Below, piece by piece: positions 1 through 7,838 of a stretch of 18,859 bases of DNA. The notes beneath the pieces are model-generated. The model did not search any database. It was not told the DNA's origin and saw nothing but the letters and a program-made list of their open reading frames with translations. Made by a program: the position numbers and the translations under genes. Within the stretch, counting starts at the first letter, position 1, and each line of letters starts with the position of its first letter. The DNA is from Bacteroidales bacterium UBA2559 (GTDB lineage: Bacteria; Bacteroidota; Bacteroidia; Bacteroidales; Bacteroidaceae): NCBI GenBank assembly GCA_002340405.1, contig DDLZ01000034.1, positions 4,950 to 23,808 of the forward strand, in the 5' to 3' direction.

Positions 1-1
1 C

Positions 2-2026
2 CTTCTTAAGGAAAAACCGAATTCGCGCATAGTTACGCCTGGACGCACGGGAGAGTTCAATTCGCTTGCCGTAAGCCAGTCTTTCCTCACTCCCAAAGAC
101 GAGTTCCTGTTTGGGACCGGTCAGTTTCAGGACGGCTATCTGAACATACGCGGACTGACTCGTCGGCTGACTCAGGTAAATTCGCAGATCTCCATCCCTA
201 TGGTCATATCCGGCAAGGGTTACGGAATACTCTGGAACAATTACGGACTTGTTGACTACAATCCTTCGGAAACCATCGTTGAATTACAGCAGGGTGAAGC
301 CGACGGAACATCGGTCGTTGTGGACGCCACGGGAACAGCCGGCAACATTCGCGAGCGTCGCTCTTTCAATGATTTCAGCGGTGAATTCGAGGTTAGCGCC
401 GGCGGTGAATACTCCCTGCTGCTCGACGTTGGTCAAAGTATGGCACGTAAACACTTTATGATGATTGACGGCGATACTGTTATTGATGTCACCAACACAT
501 GGCTGCCGCCCACCTCATCAATCATTATCAATCTTAAAGCAGGCAAGCATAAGATCTTTGTCAGCGGTTCACGCGGCGATAGACCTTCTGTGGGAATAAG
601 GCAGGTGACGGATGTCACCACATTCAGTTCGCCCGTGGCAACGGCGCTTGACTATACCCTGTTTGCCGGCAGCGCCGATGAGGTAATTGGCACATACCGC
701 AACCTTACGGGAAAGGTTCCCTCCGTGCCGGAGTGGGCGCTGGGTTATATACACTGTCGTGAACGTTACAACACCCAGGCCGAACTGCTCAACAATTCAC
801 ACCGTCTGCTTGATGAGGGTTACCGTACCGGTATAATTGTTCAGGACTGGCAGTGGTGGGGCAAGTACGGCTGGAACGCCATGCAATTCGATGAGGACAG
901 ATACCCAAATCCAAAGGCCATGACCGATGAGCTGCATGCAATGGATATGAGACTCATGCTCTCTGTCTGGTCCAAAATAGACCGCAACTGCGAGGTGGGC
1001 CGTGATATGGCTTCCAAAGGTTATTACATAGAGGGTACGGACTGGATTGACTTCTTCAACCCCGATGCTGCCGCTCTTTATTGGAAGAATTTCAGCGAGA
1101 AATTGCTGCCCACGGGAATAGATGCATGGTGGCTGGATGCTACCGAGCCTGAGAATGATGACCTGCGGGGACGTATGGTAGCGGGCGGCACCATTCCCGG
1201 AGAATTCTATCGCAACGCATATCCCAATATGGTAAACCATACGGTTTTCAACGGTCTCAGAGAGAGCCAGCCTGACCGTGAACCCATAATATTGACTCGA
1301 AGCGGATTTACCGGAATACAGCGTTACGGCGCCATAAACTGGTCGGGTGACGTGGGTAATGATTGGGAGACATTGAGACGTCAGATTGCAGGAGGCTTGA
1401 ACCTTATGGCTACCGGCCAGCCTTGGTGGACTTACGATGCAGGCGGCTTTTTCCGTCCCAATGACCAGTACACAAATGCCGACTATCAGGAGCGTATGTT
1501 GCGCTGGCTGCAGACATCCGTATTCCTGCCCTTCATGCGTGTGCACGGCTATATGAGCCGCACCGAGCCATGGAACTACTCTGTTGAGACCCAGAAAAAT
1601 TTCCGCGAACAGATAAATCTGCGCTACCAACTTCTCAATTATATCAAGGAGTGCGCCGACAGGGTAAGCAACGAGAACTACACCATTATGCGTCCGCTTG
1701 TCTTCGATTTTCCCAATGATACCGAGGCTCTCAAACAGCAGACCCAGTATATGTTCGGCCCCTCCCTGCTTGTCTGTCCCGTCACCGAACCGGGTGTTGA
1801 AACCATGCGTGTATATCTGCCCAAATACGGGCCGGGCTGGGTCTTTTTCGACAGCTACGTTTCGGATTACGATGAGACGGATGAACACTATCGCAAAATG
1901 GATAGCGAAACGGTGTATAAGGGCGGCCAGTATGTGGATATACCCGTTGCCCCATACCGCATACCGGTATTCCGGAAAGCCGATCAAAATATTATTTTGT
2001 CGCCTCTCCGGCCCCTGAAAGATTAA
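2..2026 (+). CDS. GH31 glycoside hydrolase (alpha-xylosidase/alpha-glucosidase-like) with PA14-like insert, 5' end outside window
   Basis: This is an exo-acting alpha-glycosidase of family GH31, probably periplasmic. The reading frame is open from base 2, and family-like sequence (LFGTGQFQDGYLNIRG) precedes the first in-frame ATG at 200. That ATG is therefore internal and the true start lies off the window. In fragment numbering, the nucleophile motif WWLDATEPE has Asp379, and the acid/base motif NWSGDVGNDWE has Asp450. Both fit the GH31 retaining mechanism. About residues 95-210 interrupt the N-terminal beta-sandwich with a PA14-like segment (IDGDTVIDV, then LKAGKHKIFV), as known for the xyloglucan alpha-xylosidase Xyl31A of Cellvibrio. 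The protein ends soon after IPVFRKADQ and so lacks the distal C-terminal beta-domain seen in the next gene. The downstream GH31 gene starts 21 bases later, so the two probably form an operon. The substrate, alpha-xyloside or alpha-glucoside, is inferred only at family level. Confidence 0.93.
   Translation, partial: LLKEKPNSRIVTPGRTGEFNSLAVSQSFLTPKDEFLFGTGQFQDGYLNIRGLTRRLTQVNSQISIPMVISGKGYGILWNNYGLVDYNPSETIVELQQGEADGTSVVVDATGTAGNIRERRSFNDFSGEFEVSAGGEYSLLLDVGQSMARKHFMMIDGDTVIDVTNTWLPPTSSIIINLKAGKHKIFVSGSRGDRPSVGIRQVTDVTTFSSPVATALDYTLFAGSADEVIGTYRNLTGKVPSVPEWALGYIHCRERYNTQAELLNNSHRLLDEGYRTGIIVQDWQWWGKYGWNAMQFDEDRYPNPKAMTDELHAMDMRLMLSVWSKIDRNCEVGRDMASKGYYIEGTDWIDFFNPDAAALYWKNFSEKLLPTGIDAWWLDATEPENDDLRGRMVAGGTIPGEFYRNAYPNMVNHTVFNGLRESQPDREPIILTRSGFTGIQRYGAINWSGDVGNDWETLRRQIAGGLNLMATGQPWWTYDAGGFFRPNDQYTNADYQERMLRWLQTSVFLPFMRVHGYMSRTEPWNYSVETQKNFREQINLRYQLLNYIKECADRVSNENYTIMRPLVFDFPNDTEALKQQTQYMFGPSLLVCPVTEPGVETMRVYLPKYGPGWVFFDSYVSDYDETDEHYRKMDSETVYKGGQYVDIPVAPYRIPVFRKADQNIILSPLRPLKD
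290..640 (+). other. PA14-like domain insertion within the first GH31 enzyme
   Basis: This segment lies between the GH31 N-terminal landmark GYGILWNNYG and the return to family sequence at DYTLFAGSADEVIGTYRNLTG. It reads as a beta-rich carbohydrate-binding-type module: GEYSLLLDV, then an IDGDTVIDV turn, then an LKAGKHKIFV strand. These match the usual PA14 order of a framework strand, the 'IDG' loop and the 'L.aG.h.i' strand. The downstream GH31 paralogue joins the same flanks with only a short linker, so the insert is specific to the first enzyme. Boundaries are approximate. The assignment rests on pattern recognition, not on a profile search. Confidence 0.65.
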
Positions 2027-2047
2027 TGATGCTAACCAACAACTAAT

Positions 2048-4423
2048 ATGAATATGAAGAAAATTGTAAGTTTTTGTTTTGCGCTTGCCGGTCTGTTCGG
2101 CCTGAGCAGCGCACAAGTCTCGGAATGGAACGTTGAAGTGACGTTCTACTCCCCCTCGATTGTACATATTTACAAGACAGCGGCTGACAATACCACTCCC
2201 AAACAGAGCCTCTCTGTTACTATGGAGCCGCAACAGGTCAAGGTAACCTCCTCCGAGGCCGCATCCGGCAAGGTCTATAAATCGGCCGAACTGACGGTAG
2301 AGGTAAAAGGCGGGAATGTCTCTTTCCTGGATAAGAGAGGAAATAATCTTCTCAAGGAGCTCTCATACAGTCACGGAGATGCCTCTCAGACTCAGTATGC
2401 TGCCCTGAATGTATCGCAGTCGTTCAGCATAGACCCGGATGAGCCTATTTACGGACTTGGAATCTTACAGGAGGGACGTATGGATATGCGCGGCACCAAC
2501 CGCCGTATGATACAGGGTAACACCGACGACTACTGCAACATAATCCAATCCATAAAGGGTTACGGACTGTTCTGGGACAATTATTCTCCCACCACTTTCC
2601 GGGCAAATGAGGAGAGTTTTTCGTTCATCTCCGACAACGGCGGATGCATAGACTACTATTTCATCTATGGAGGCGATGCCGATGGAGTTATAGCAGGCAT
2701 ACGTGAGCTTACAGGCACCGTGCCGATGTTGCCGCTCTGGAGCTTTGGATTTATGCAGAGCCGCGAGCGCTACAAGACCTCGGCCGAACTTACCGGAGTG
2801 CTTGACCGCTACCGTGAATTGAACATTCCCATTGACTGCATGATACAGGATTGGCAGTACTGGGGTAACAACTACCTGTGGAACGCCATGGAGTTCAACA
2901 GCCCCGATTTCAGCAATCCCGAGCGTTGGATAAAACATATTCATGACCGCAACGCACACCTTATGATTTCAATATGGTCCTCTTTCGGCCCCATGACCAA
3001 ACAGTATCGCGAACTGCAGCCCAAGGGTCTGCTGCTTGATTTCCAGACCTGGCCTCAGAGCGGACTGACCGACTGGCCGCCAAGGATGGACTACCCGTCG
3101 GGCGTACGTCCGTATGACCCGTACAGCCAGGAGGCGCGTGACATATACTGGAACCATCTGGAGCGTCTGCATGAGCTGGACATTGACGGCTGGTGGATGG
3201 ACTCGACCGAGCCCGACCATCTGGGCTTCAGGGATTCGGATCTGGACCTGCCGACCGCCATGGGTCCGTTCCGCCACGTGCGTAACGCCTATCCTCTGTT
3301 GGCAGTAGGCGGTGTTTATGACAATCAGCGGGCACTGTATAATGATAAACGTGTGCTCATACTGACCCGTTCGGCTTTTGCCGGTCAGCAGCGTTACGGC
3401 TCCAACACATGGTCCGGTGACGTGCAGTCCAACTGGGAGAGCCTTAAGAGACAGGTTCCCGCGGGTCTGAACTTTGCGCTTACCGGTAACCCCAACTTCA
3501 ACAGTGATATAGGCGGCTTCTTTGCCAACAGTTACAATGAGCGTTCGCAGGATGGAAGCGCCACAAGGAATCCTCTCTATCAGGAGCTTTATGTGCGCTG
3601 GATGCAGTACGGAGCCTTCAGCCCCATGATGCGCAGCCACGGAACGGAGGTTCCCCGTGAAGTCTTTCACTACGGTCAGGCCGGAGAGCCCGTGTACGAT
3701 GCTTTGGTGGAGGCTATAAAATTGCGTTACAGCCTGCTGCCATATATCTATTCGCTGGCACACGAGGTAAGCGCCAACAACGGCACATACCAGCGCGCCC
3801 TGTTCATGGATTTCAGGAACGACCGCAATGTATGGAACATAGGCGATCAGTTTATGTTCGGCCGTTCACTTATGGTTGCACCGGTGCTGGAGGCCCAATA
3901 TACGATGAGCAGAGCTGTCAGCTGGAGTCGCAGCGGTATGACGGACGTTGACTTCAGCGAGCCCAAGGAGACAACGCTCTATCTGCCGGCAGGCACTGAC
4001 TGGTATGACTGGTACACCAACGAGCGGATGGAGGGAGGCCGTGAGATTACCCGCGTAACGGGCATCAATACGATTCCCCTTTACGTTAAGGCCGGAACCA
4101 TCTTACCTATAGGCCCCGATGTACAGTACTGTACCGAGAAGCCCTGGGATGACCTTGAGATCCGTGTCTATGCCGGCGCTGACGGCACATTCTCTCTCTA
4201 CGAGGATGAGTTTGACAATTATAATTATGAGAACGGCGCTTTCAGTACGATAGATTTCACATGGAAAGACAAGAGCGGAAACTTGACAATCGCTGCCCGT
4301 AAAGGCTCATACGATGGAATGCTTCAGGACCGCCAGTTCCGCGTGATCCTTATTAAGGACGGTGTGGAGAGTGCGCCTAAGACAGTAAAATATAGCGGTA
4401 AGAAAGTTACCGTGAGACTTTAA
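2048..4423 (+). CDS. secreted GH31 glycoside hydrolase with DUF5110-like C-terminal domain
   Basis: This 791-residue GH31 alpha-glycosidase is exported to the periplasm. Residues 1-22 form a Sec signal peptide (KK, a hydrophobic core, then LSSA before Gln23) with no lipobox. The start at 2048 (MNMKK) could instead be the ATG at 2054. The catalytic nucleophile motif DGWWMDSTEPD places Asp385, and TWSGDVQSNWE places acid/base Asp458. GNPNFNSDIGGFF is the usual active-site loop after the acid/base. The C-terminus continues through IPLYVKAGTILPIGP into a DUF5110-like beta-domain (about 702-760, with VYAGADGTFSLYEDE). The gene follows the first GH31 by 21 bases. It shares the fold and catalytic motifs but lacks the PA14 insert, so the two may have different linkage or chain-length preferences. 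Alpha-xylosidase is my first guess and alpha-glucosidase the alternative. Its stop lies inside the convergent plug gene, with a 17-base overlap. Confidence 0.93.
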   Translation: MNMKKIVSFCFALAGLFGLSSAQVSEWNVEVTFYSPSIVHIYKTAADNTTPKQSLSVTMEPQQVKVTSSEAASGKVYKSAELTVEVKGGNVSFLDKRGNNLLKELSYSHGDASQTQYAALNVSQSFSIDPDEPIYGLGILQEGRMDMRGTNRRMIQGNTDDYCNIIQSIKGYGLFWDNYSPTTFRANEESFSFISDNGGCIDYYFIYGGDADGVIAGIRELTGTVPMLPLWSFGFMQSRERYKTSAELTGVLDRYRELNIPIDCMIQDWQYWGNNYLWNAMEFNSPDFSNPERWIKHIHDRNAHLMISIWSSFGPMTKQYRELQPKGLLLDFQTWPQSGLTDWPPRMDYPSGVRPYDPYSQEARDIYWNHLERLHELDIDGWWMDSTEPDHLGFRDSDLDLPTAMGPFRHVRNAYPLLAVGGVYDNQRALYNDKRVLILTRSAFAGQQRYGSNTWSGDVQSNWESLKRQVPAGLNFALTGNPNFNSDIGGFFANSYNERSQDGSATRNPLYQELYVRWMQYGAFSPMMRSHGTEVPREVFHYGQAGEPVYDALVEAIKLRYSLLPYIYSLAHEVSANNGTYQRALFMDFRNDRNVWNIGDQFMFGRSLMVAPVLEAQYTMSRAVSWSRSGMTDVDFSEPKETTLYLPAGTDWYDWYTNERMEGGREITRVTGINTIPLYVKAGTILPIGPDVQYCTEKPWDDLEIRVYAGADGTFSLYEDEFDNYNYENGAFSTIDFTWKDKSGNLTIAARKGSYDGMLQDRQFRVILIKDGVESAPKTVKYSGKKVTVRL

Positions 4424-4904
4424 GGGAATCGGAAACAACCGCAAGGCTATCTCGTAGGGCTCTTCTCTCCCTGCGAGAAGTTTTGCGGGCTGTTTTTTGT
4501 TTTTCGGCCCGCTGTTTTTCGGCCTCTACAGAGGATTTGGTCCGTATCTCTATTACACCGTTGGCGCCCCGCATGCCGTATATAGCCGCCGTTCCATCCT
4601 TGATTACAGTTATGGAATAGACATCCTCGGGCCGGAGATACATTATATTATCGGTATGAATTCCGTCAACCACAAGCAGAGGTTCGACAGAGTTGGAATT
4701 GGTTCCTATTCCTCGAATATAGATTAAGGGCATGGTGCCGCCGTCGCTGCTGCCTACAATGGTGACACCCGGTTCGCCACGTAACATATCAATTATATTG
4801 GTGTATTTTACCTTTGAGTCCTTGACTTTCTCTACACCTTGGGACAATGCCTGCAACGGGAACAGCAGGACCATTGCAACGATATACAATATTACTCTTT
4901 TCAT
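4407..4904 (-). CDS. small secreted protein consisting of a free-standing SusC-type TonB-receptor plug domain
   Basis: This 165-residue protein has a Sec signal peptide (about 1-21, ending ALS before Gln22) and one recognisable domain, a SusC-like plug (about 33-123). The plug shows IDMLRGEPGVTIVG, PLIYIRGIGTN, PLLVVDGIHTDN, an 'EDVYSITVIKDGTAAIYG' strand pair and GANGVIEIRTK. Full SusC proteins carry an N-terminal carboxypeptidase-like domain and a C-terminal barrel of several hundred residues. Both are absent here, and no barrel remnant lies downstream because the neighbouring DNA is GH31 coding sequence on the other strand. The domain looks intact, and the last 40 or so residues are a strongly charged Lys/Arg/Glu tail. 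It is therefore probably a real short gene and not a decayed receptor. Its role is unknown. A TAtcTTTA box upstream could be its promoter. Confidence 0.85.
   Translation of the reverse strand: MKRVILYIVAMVLLFPLQALSQGVEKVKDSKVKYTNIIDMLRGEPGVTIVGSSDGGTMPLIYIRGIGTNSNSVEPLLVVDGIHTDNIMYLRPEDVYSITVIKDGTAAIYGMRGANGVIEIRTKSSVEAEKQRAEKQKTARKTSRRERRALRDSLAVVSDSLKVSR
4451..4484 (+). terminator. candidate intrinsic terminator of the GH31 operon
   Basis: An inverted repeat with arms CTCGTAGGG (4451-4459) and CCCTGCGAG (4469-4477) forms nine pairs, one of them G-U, around a 9-base loop. AAGTTTT follows on the + strand. It begins 27 bases after the GH31 stop codon, where a terminator is expected. The same bases encode the C-terminal tail of the plug protein on the other strand, so the signal sits within coding DNA. 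The T-run is short, so termination strength is uncertain. Confidence 0.45.
4485..4519 (+). terminator. second hairpin with T-rich loop and trailing T-run, possible backup terminator
   Basis: GCGGGC (4485-4490) and GCCCGC (4507-4512) form a perfect 6-pair GC stem around a 16-base T-rich loop, followed by TGTTTTT. It directly follows the hairpin at 4451-4484 and could act as a second GH31 terminator. It also lies in the plug gene's tail on the opposite strand. There, lysine and glutamine codons alone would give A-rich runs, so part of the pattern may come from coding bias. Confidence 0.3.
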
Positions 4905-4925
4905 AACCCATTAACTATTGACGAT

Positions 4926-4933
4926 GTAAAGAT
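4926..4933 (-). promoter_or_regulatory. possible -7 box for the plug-domain gene
   Basis: On the minus strand the sequence TATCTTTA lies about 20 bases upstream of the plug gene's ATG. It matches the Bacteroidota -7 consensus TAnnTTTG except at the last base. I see no convincing -33 TTTG at the right spacing, so this is a weak call based on position and partial match. Confidence 0.3.
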
Positions 4934-4956
4934 AGAAAATAATGGCAAAATATCAG

Positions 4957-4964
4957 TAACTTTG
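4957..4964 (+). promoter_or_regulatory. Bacteroidota-type -7 box (TAACTTTG) for the RNA methyltransferase/purD operon
   Basis: TAACTTTG matches TAnnTTTG exactly and is followed by CA, as is common in this phylum. It ends 27 bases before the ATG at 4992 in the 87-base divergent gap with the plug gene. No clear TTTG lies 19-21 bases upstream, so only the -7 element is supported. Confidence 0.5.
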
Positions 4965-4991
4965 CACCCCGATATCATCCTTCGGTAAAAG

Positions 4992-6455
4992 ATGACAGAG
5001 TTTGAAATGATAGCCAAAACCTTCCAGGGGCTGGAAGAGGTTCTTGCAAAGGAACTTAAGGAATTAGGAGCCAATGAGGTAGCCGTCGGCAACAGGATGG
5101 TATCATTCAGAGGTGACAAGGCTCTGATGTACAAGGCCAATTTCCATCTGCGCACGGCAATACGTATTCTGGTTCCTTTCCTTCACTTCAGGGCTAAAAG
5201 CGCCGATGAGGTCTATGAGATATGCCGCAAGGTTGAGTGGGAGAAATATATGTTACCGGGTAACAGTTTCGCCGTTGACTCTGTCGTTTACAGTGAAGAC
5301 TTCCGGCACTCAAAATTTGTGGCCTACAGGGTTAAGGATGCCATTGCGGACTATTTTCGCGAAAAACATGGCAAACGTCCCAATGTGAGCGTAGCCAATC
5401 CGGATCTGATTTTTCACATACACATTTCGCATGACGACTGCTCGCTGTCGCTTGACAGCTCAGGCGAATCGCTTCACAAACGCGGTTACCGCCAGGAGAC
5501 TATGGAGGCTCCGCTCAATGAGGTGCTTGCGGCCGGAATGATACTCATCTCAGGCTGGGATGGTAAATCCGACTTTGTGGATCCCATGTGCGGCTCGGGC
5601 ACCATTCCGATCGAGGCAGCCCTGATTGCCCGCAACATGGCTCCCGGGCTCTTCCGCAGCAGGTTTGCATTTGAAAAATGGAAAGATTTTGACCGTGACC
5701 TGTTTGAATCGATCTATAATGACGATTCAGGGGAGCGCCGTTTCGAATTCAGCATAAGAGGTTATGACAAGGACCCCAAAGCTATCCTGACTGCCAGGCG
5801 CAATGCTAAGGCGGCCGGTCTGCTCGACATGATAAGTTTCGAGGTGAGGGATTTCAAGGATTTTCAGCCGGTGAACGAACGTACCGTAATGATAACCAAC
5901 CCCCCTTATGGCGAACGCCTCTCCAATGAAAACCTTCTGGGATTGTATGAGATGATAGGTGAGCGTCTGAAACATTGCTTTGTGGGAGGCGAGGGCTGGA
6001 TAATAAGCTACCGCTACGAATGTTTCGACAAGATTGGGCTGAAACCATCGGCAAAGATACCTCTATTCAATGGCGCTCTGCCTTGTGAGCTGCGCAAATA
6101 TGAGATATTTGATGGACGCTACGATAGCTTCAAGAGGGGTGAAGGCAGTCTAAAAAAGGAGAATTTACCTGTTCGTCGCGGCACAACGCTCAGACACAAG
6201 GCCCGCCTTGCCGAAAAGGCCGGAGATGACAGGCCATTCAAAAAAACGGAAGGAAAATCTTTTCGTAAAACCGAGGACAGACCGTTCCGCAAATCGGAGG
6301 ATAAGTCTTTTCGAAAATCAGAAGGGAAGCCATTTCGTAAAGCTTCAGAGGGCGGCAGACAATTCGGCAAAACCGAGGGCAGGTTCTCCCGTAAAGAGAG
6401 CGGCCGCCCTATGCCCAAAAAGGGTCCCAAATCCGGAAATAAAAAACAACAATGA
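4992..6455 (+). CDS. rlmL: THUMP-domain class I SAM-dependent 23S rRNA methyltransferase (RlmL-like) with basic repeat tail
   Basis: This is a 487-residue cytoplasmic RNA methyltransferase. The N-terminal half is a ferredoxin-like plus THUMP RNA-binding region (about 1-155). The SAM-binding motif DPMCGSGT lies at 197-204 and the catalytic motif NPPYGERL begins at Asn303. NPPYGERL is typical of the RlmL branch, which makes N2-methylguanine at position 2445 of E. coli 23S rRNA. E. coli RlmL is fused to the RlmK methyltransferase; no such second domain is present here. After about residue 380 the fold ends. A disordered Lys/Arg tail follows, containing eight-residue repeats (413-470) and ending KSGNKKQQ. 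The gene overlaps purD by ATGA at 6452-6455, suggesting translational coupling. The exact target base is inferred from family membership. Confidence 0.9.
   Translation: MTEFEMIAKTFQGLEEVLAKELKELGANEVAVGNRMVSFRGDKALMYKANFHLRTAIRILVPFLHFRAKSADEVYEICRKVEWEKYMLPGNSFAVDSVVYSEDFRHSKFVAYRVKDAIADYFREKHGKRPNVSVANPDLIFHIHISHDDCSLSLDSSGESLHKRGYRQETMEAPLNEVLAAGMILISGWDGKSDFVDPMCGSGTIPIEAALIARNMAPGLFRSRFAFEKWKDFDRDLFESIYNDDSGERRFEFSIRGYDKDPKAILTARRNAKAAGLLDMISFEVRDFKDFQPVNERTVMITNPPYGERLSNENLLGLYEMIGERLKHCFVGGEGWIISYRYECFDKIGLKPSAKIPLFNGALPCELRKYEIFDGRYDSFKRGEGSLKKENLPVRRGTTLRHKARLAEKAGDDRPFKKTEGKSFRKTEDRPFRKSEDKSFRKSEGKPFRKASEGGRQFGKTEGRFSRKESGRPMPKKGPKSGNKKQQ
6228..6401 (+). repeat. 24-bp coding repeat: about seven copies of an 8-residue basic motif in the methyltransferase tail
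   Basis: Successive units read DRPFKKTE (6228), GKSFRKTE (6252), DRPFRKSE (6276), DKSFRKSE (6300) and GKPFRKAS (6324). Two looser units follow, [10 protein letters not shown] (6348) and GRFSRKES (6378). The consensus is [DG][RK][PS]F[RK]K[ST]E, with one aromatic residue and three or more basic residues per turn. Codon use differs between copies (AGG/CGT/CGA/CGC for Arg), so the protein pattern, not the DNA, appears conserved. Tails like this occur on some RNA helicases and can bind RNA. Confidence 0.85.
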
Positions 6456-7729
6456 GCAAGAACATTCTGCTGATAGGAAGTGGCGGCCGGGAGCACGCAT
6501 TGGCCTGGAAAATAGCCCAAAGTCCGCTTTTGGATAAACTATACATTGCGCCCGGCAATACGGGGACAGATGCTGTGGGACGTAATGTCCCAATCAAAGT
6601 CAACGACTTCGAAGCCATCAAAGCATTTGTGTTGGAAAAGAATATAGATATGGTGGTCGTAGGACCGGAAGATCCGCTGGTGAGAGGTATTTATGACTAT
6701 TTCAGAGATGACCCGCAACTGGCCGGAACGTCCGTAATCGGTCCCTCAAAAGCGGCCGCACAACTGGAGGGCAGTAAGGATTTTGCAAAGCAGTTTATGC
6801 AACGGCACGGCATACCCACGGCCGCCCATCGGACATTTTCTGCAGAAAATATGGAGGAGGGGCTTCGGTTCCTCGAGACCCTTAAAGCTCCCTACGTACT
6901 TAAGGCCGACGGCCTTTGTGCCGGTAAGGGTGTTTTGATCCTGCCCACTCTTGACGAGGCAAAAAGAGAGTTTGCCAATTTGCTGGGAGGCATGTTCGGC
7001 AACGCATCATCCAGAGTTGTTATTGAGGAGTTCCTGAGCGGAATAGAAAGTTCCGTCTTCGTTTTGACCGATGGCCGCCATTACAAGATCCTGCCCGAAG
7101 CCAAGGATTACAAACGCATAGGCGAGAATGACACGGGGTTGAACACCGGCGGCATGGGCTCGGTTTCTCCCGTACCGTTTGCCACAGAGGAGTGGATGAA
7201 AAAGGTTGAGGACCGCATCATACGCCCCACTGTCGATGGATTGGCTGAGGATGGATTGGATTACAAAGGATTTATCTTCTTCGGACTGATAAATGTAGAG
7301 GGCGACCCCAAGGTTATCGAGTACAATGTCCGTATGGGTGACCCTGAGACCGAGGTTGTGATGCTGCGCCTGAAGAGTGACATAGTTGATCTTTTTAATG
7401 GCGTGATCGAAGGCAATCTGGAGACGAAGAGGCTGGAGTATGACCCCCGTTCGGCGGTATGCATTATGCTTGTCTCGGGCGGCTATCCGCAGAATTATGA
7501 CAAGGGTTTTGTTATAAGCGGGATAGAGAGCGTTCAGGATAGCATAGTCTTCCATGCGGGAACAGCCTTCGACGATAAAGGAAGGGTGGTGACGGCCGGC
7601 GGACGTGTAATAGCGGTGAGTTCATATGGGAAAGACAGGGACGAGGCTTTGGCTCTCTCATTTAAGGGAGCCGGCCGGATCAACTTTGAGAAAAAGTATT
7701 TCCGCAGTGACATAGGAAAGGATCTTTGA
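6452..7729 (+). CDS. purD: phosphoribosylamine--glycine ligase (GAR synthetase)
   Basis: PurD joins phosphoribosylamine and glycine using ATP to make glycinamide ribonucleotide, the second step of de novo purine synthesis, in the cytoplasm. The 425-residue length is normal. The N-terminus has the family motif [16 protein letters not shown], followed by [10 protein letters not shown]. The ATP-grasp fold shows [11 protein letters not shown] and the signature [10 protein letters not shown] starting at Asn231. The metal-binding end is VEYN-like ([15 protein letters not shown]), followed by the C-terminal barrel domain. The ATG at 6452 overlaps the upstream stop as ATGA, so ribosomes probably reinitiate from the methyltransferase. 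The gene is intact. The downstream DUF2723 gene has its own promoter after a 109-base gap, though read-through is possible. Confidence 0.97.
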   Translation: MSKNILLIGSGGREHALAWKIAQSPLLDKLYIAPGNTGTDAVGRNVPIKVNDFEAIKAFVLEKNIDMVVVGPEDPLVRGIYDYFRDDPQLAGTSVIGPSKAAAQLEGSKDFAKQFMQRHGIPTAAHRTFSAENMEEGLRFLETLKAPYVLKADGLCAGKGVLILPTLDEAKREFANLLGGMFGNASSRVVIEEFLSGIESSVFVLTDGRHYKILPEAKDYKRIGENDTGLNTGGMGSVSPVPFATEEWMKKVEDRIIRPTVDGLAEDGLDYKGFIFFGLINVEGDPKVIEYNVRMGDPETEVVMLRLKSDIVDLFNGVIEGNLETKRLEYDPRSAVCIMLVSGGYPQNYDKGFVISGIESVQDSIVFHAGTAFDDKGRVVTAGGRVIAVSSYGKDRDEALALSFKGAGRINFEKKYFRSDIGKDL

Positions 7730-7772
7730 GTGTTTTCAACATTATATGTAACAAATAATAACTGTCATTGGG

Positions 7773-7803
7773 TTGCCTTTAACCTTTTATTAATTTAACT
7801 TTG
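7773..7803 (+). promoter_or_regulatory. Bacteroidota-type promoter for the DUF2723/deacetylase pair
   Basis: TTG (7773-7775) and TAACTTTG (7796-7803) are separated by 20 bases, which fits the phylum's -33/-7 arrangement. The -7 box lies 35 bases before the ATG at 7839. The 109-base gap downstream of purD is AT-rich and otherwise holds nothing recognisable. Confidence 0.6.
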
Positions 7804-7838
7804 GGGCTTCTGACAGACAACAAACGGTATAAACGACA

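Noticed and set aside
200..202. ATG at 200 as the start of the first GH31 gene
   Set aside because: Sixty-six in-frame codons before it encode typical GH31 N-terminal sequence, so the gene begins outside the window.
797..2233. 478-codon open frame on the minus strand across the GH31 genes
   Set aside because: It lies antisense to strongly conserved GH31 motifs, has no recognisable domain, and shows composition typical of a shadow frame.
2969..3763. 264-codon minus-strand open frame inside the second GH31 gene
   Set aside because: It is a shadow of the catalytic domain, with no plausible start context or family resemblance.
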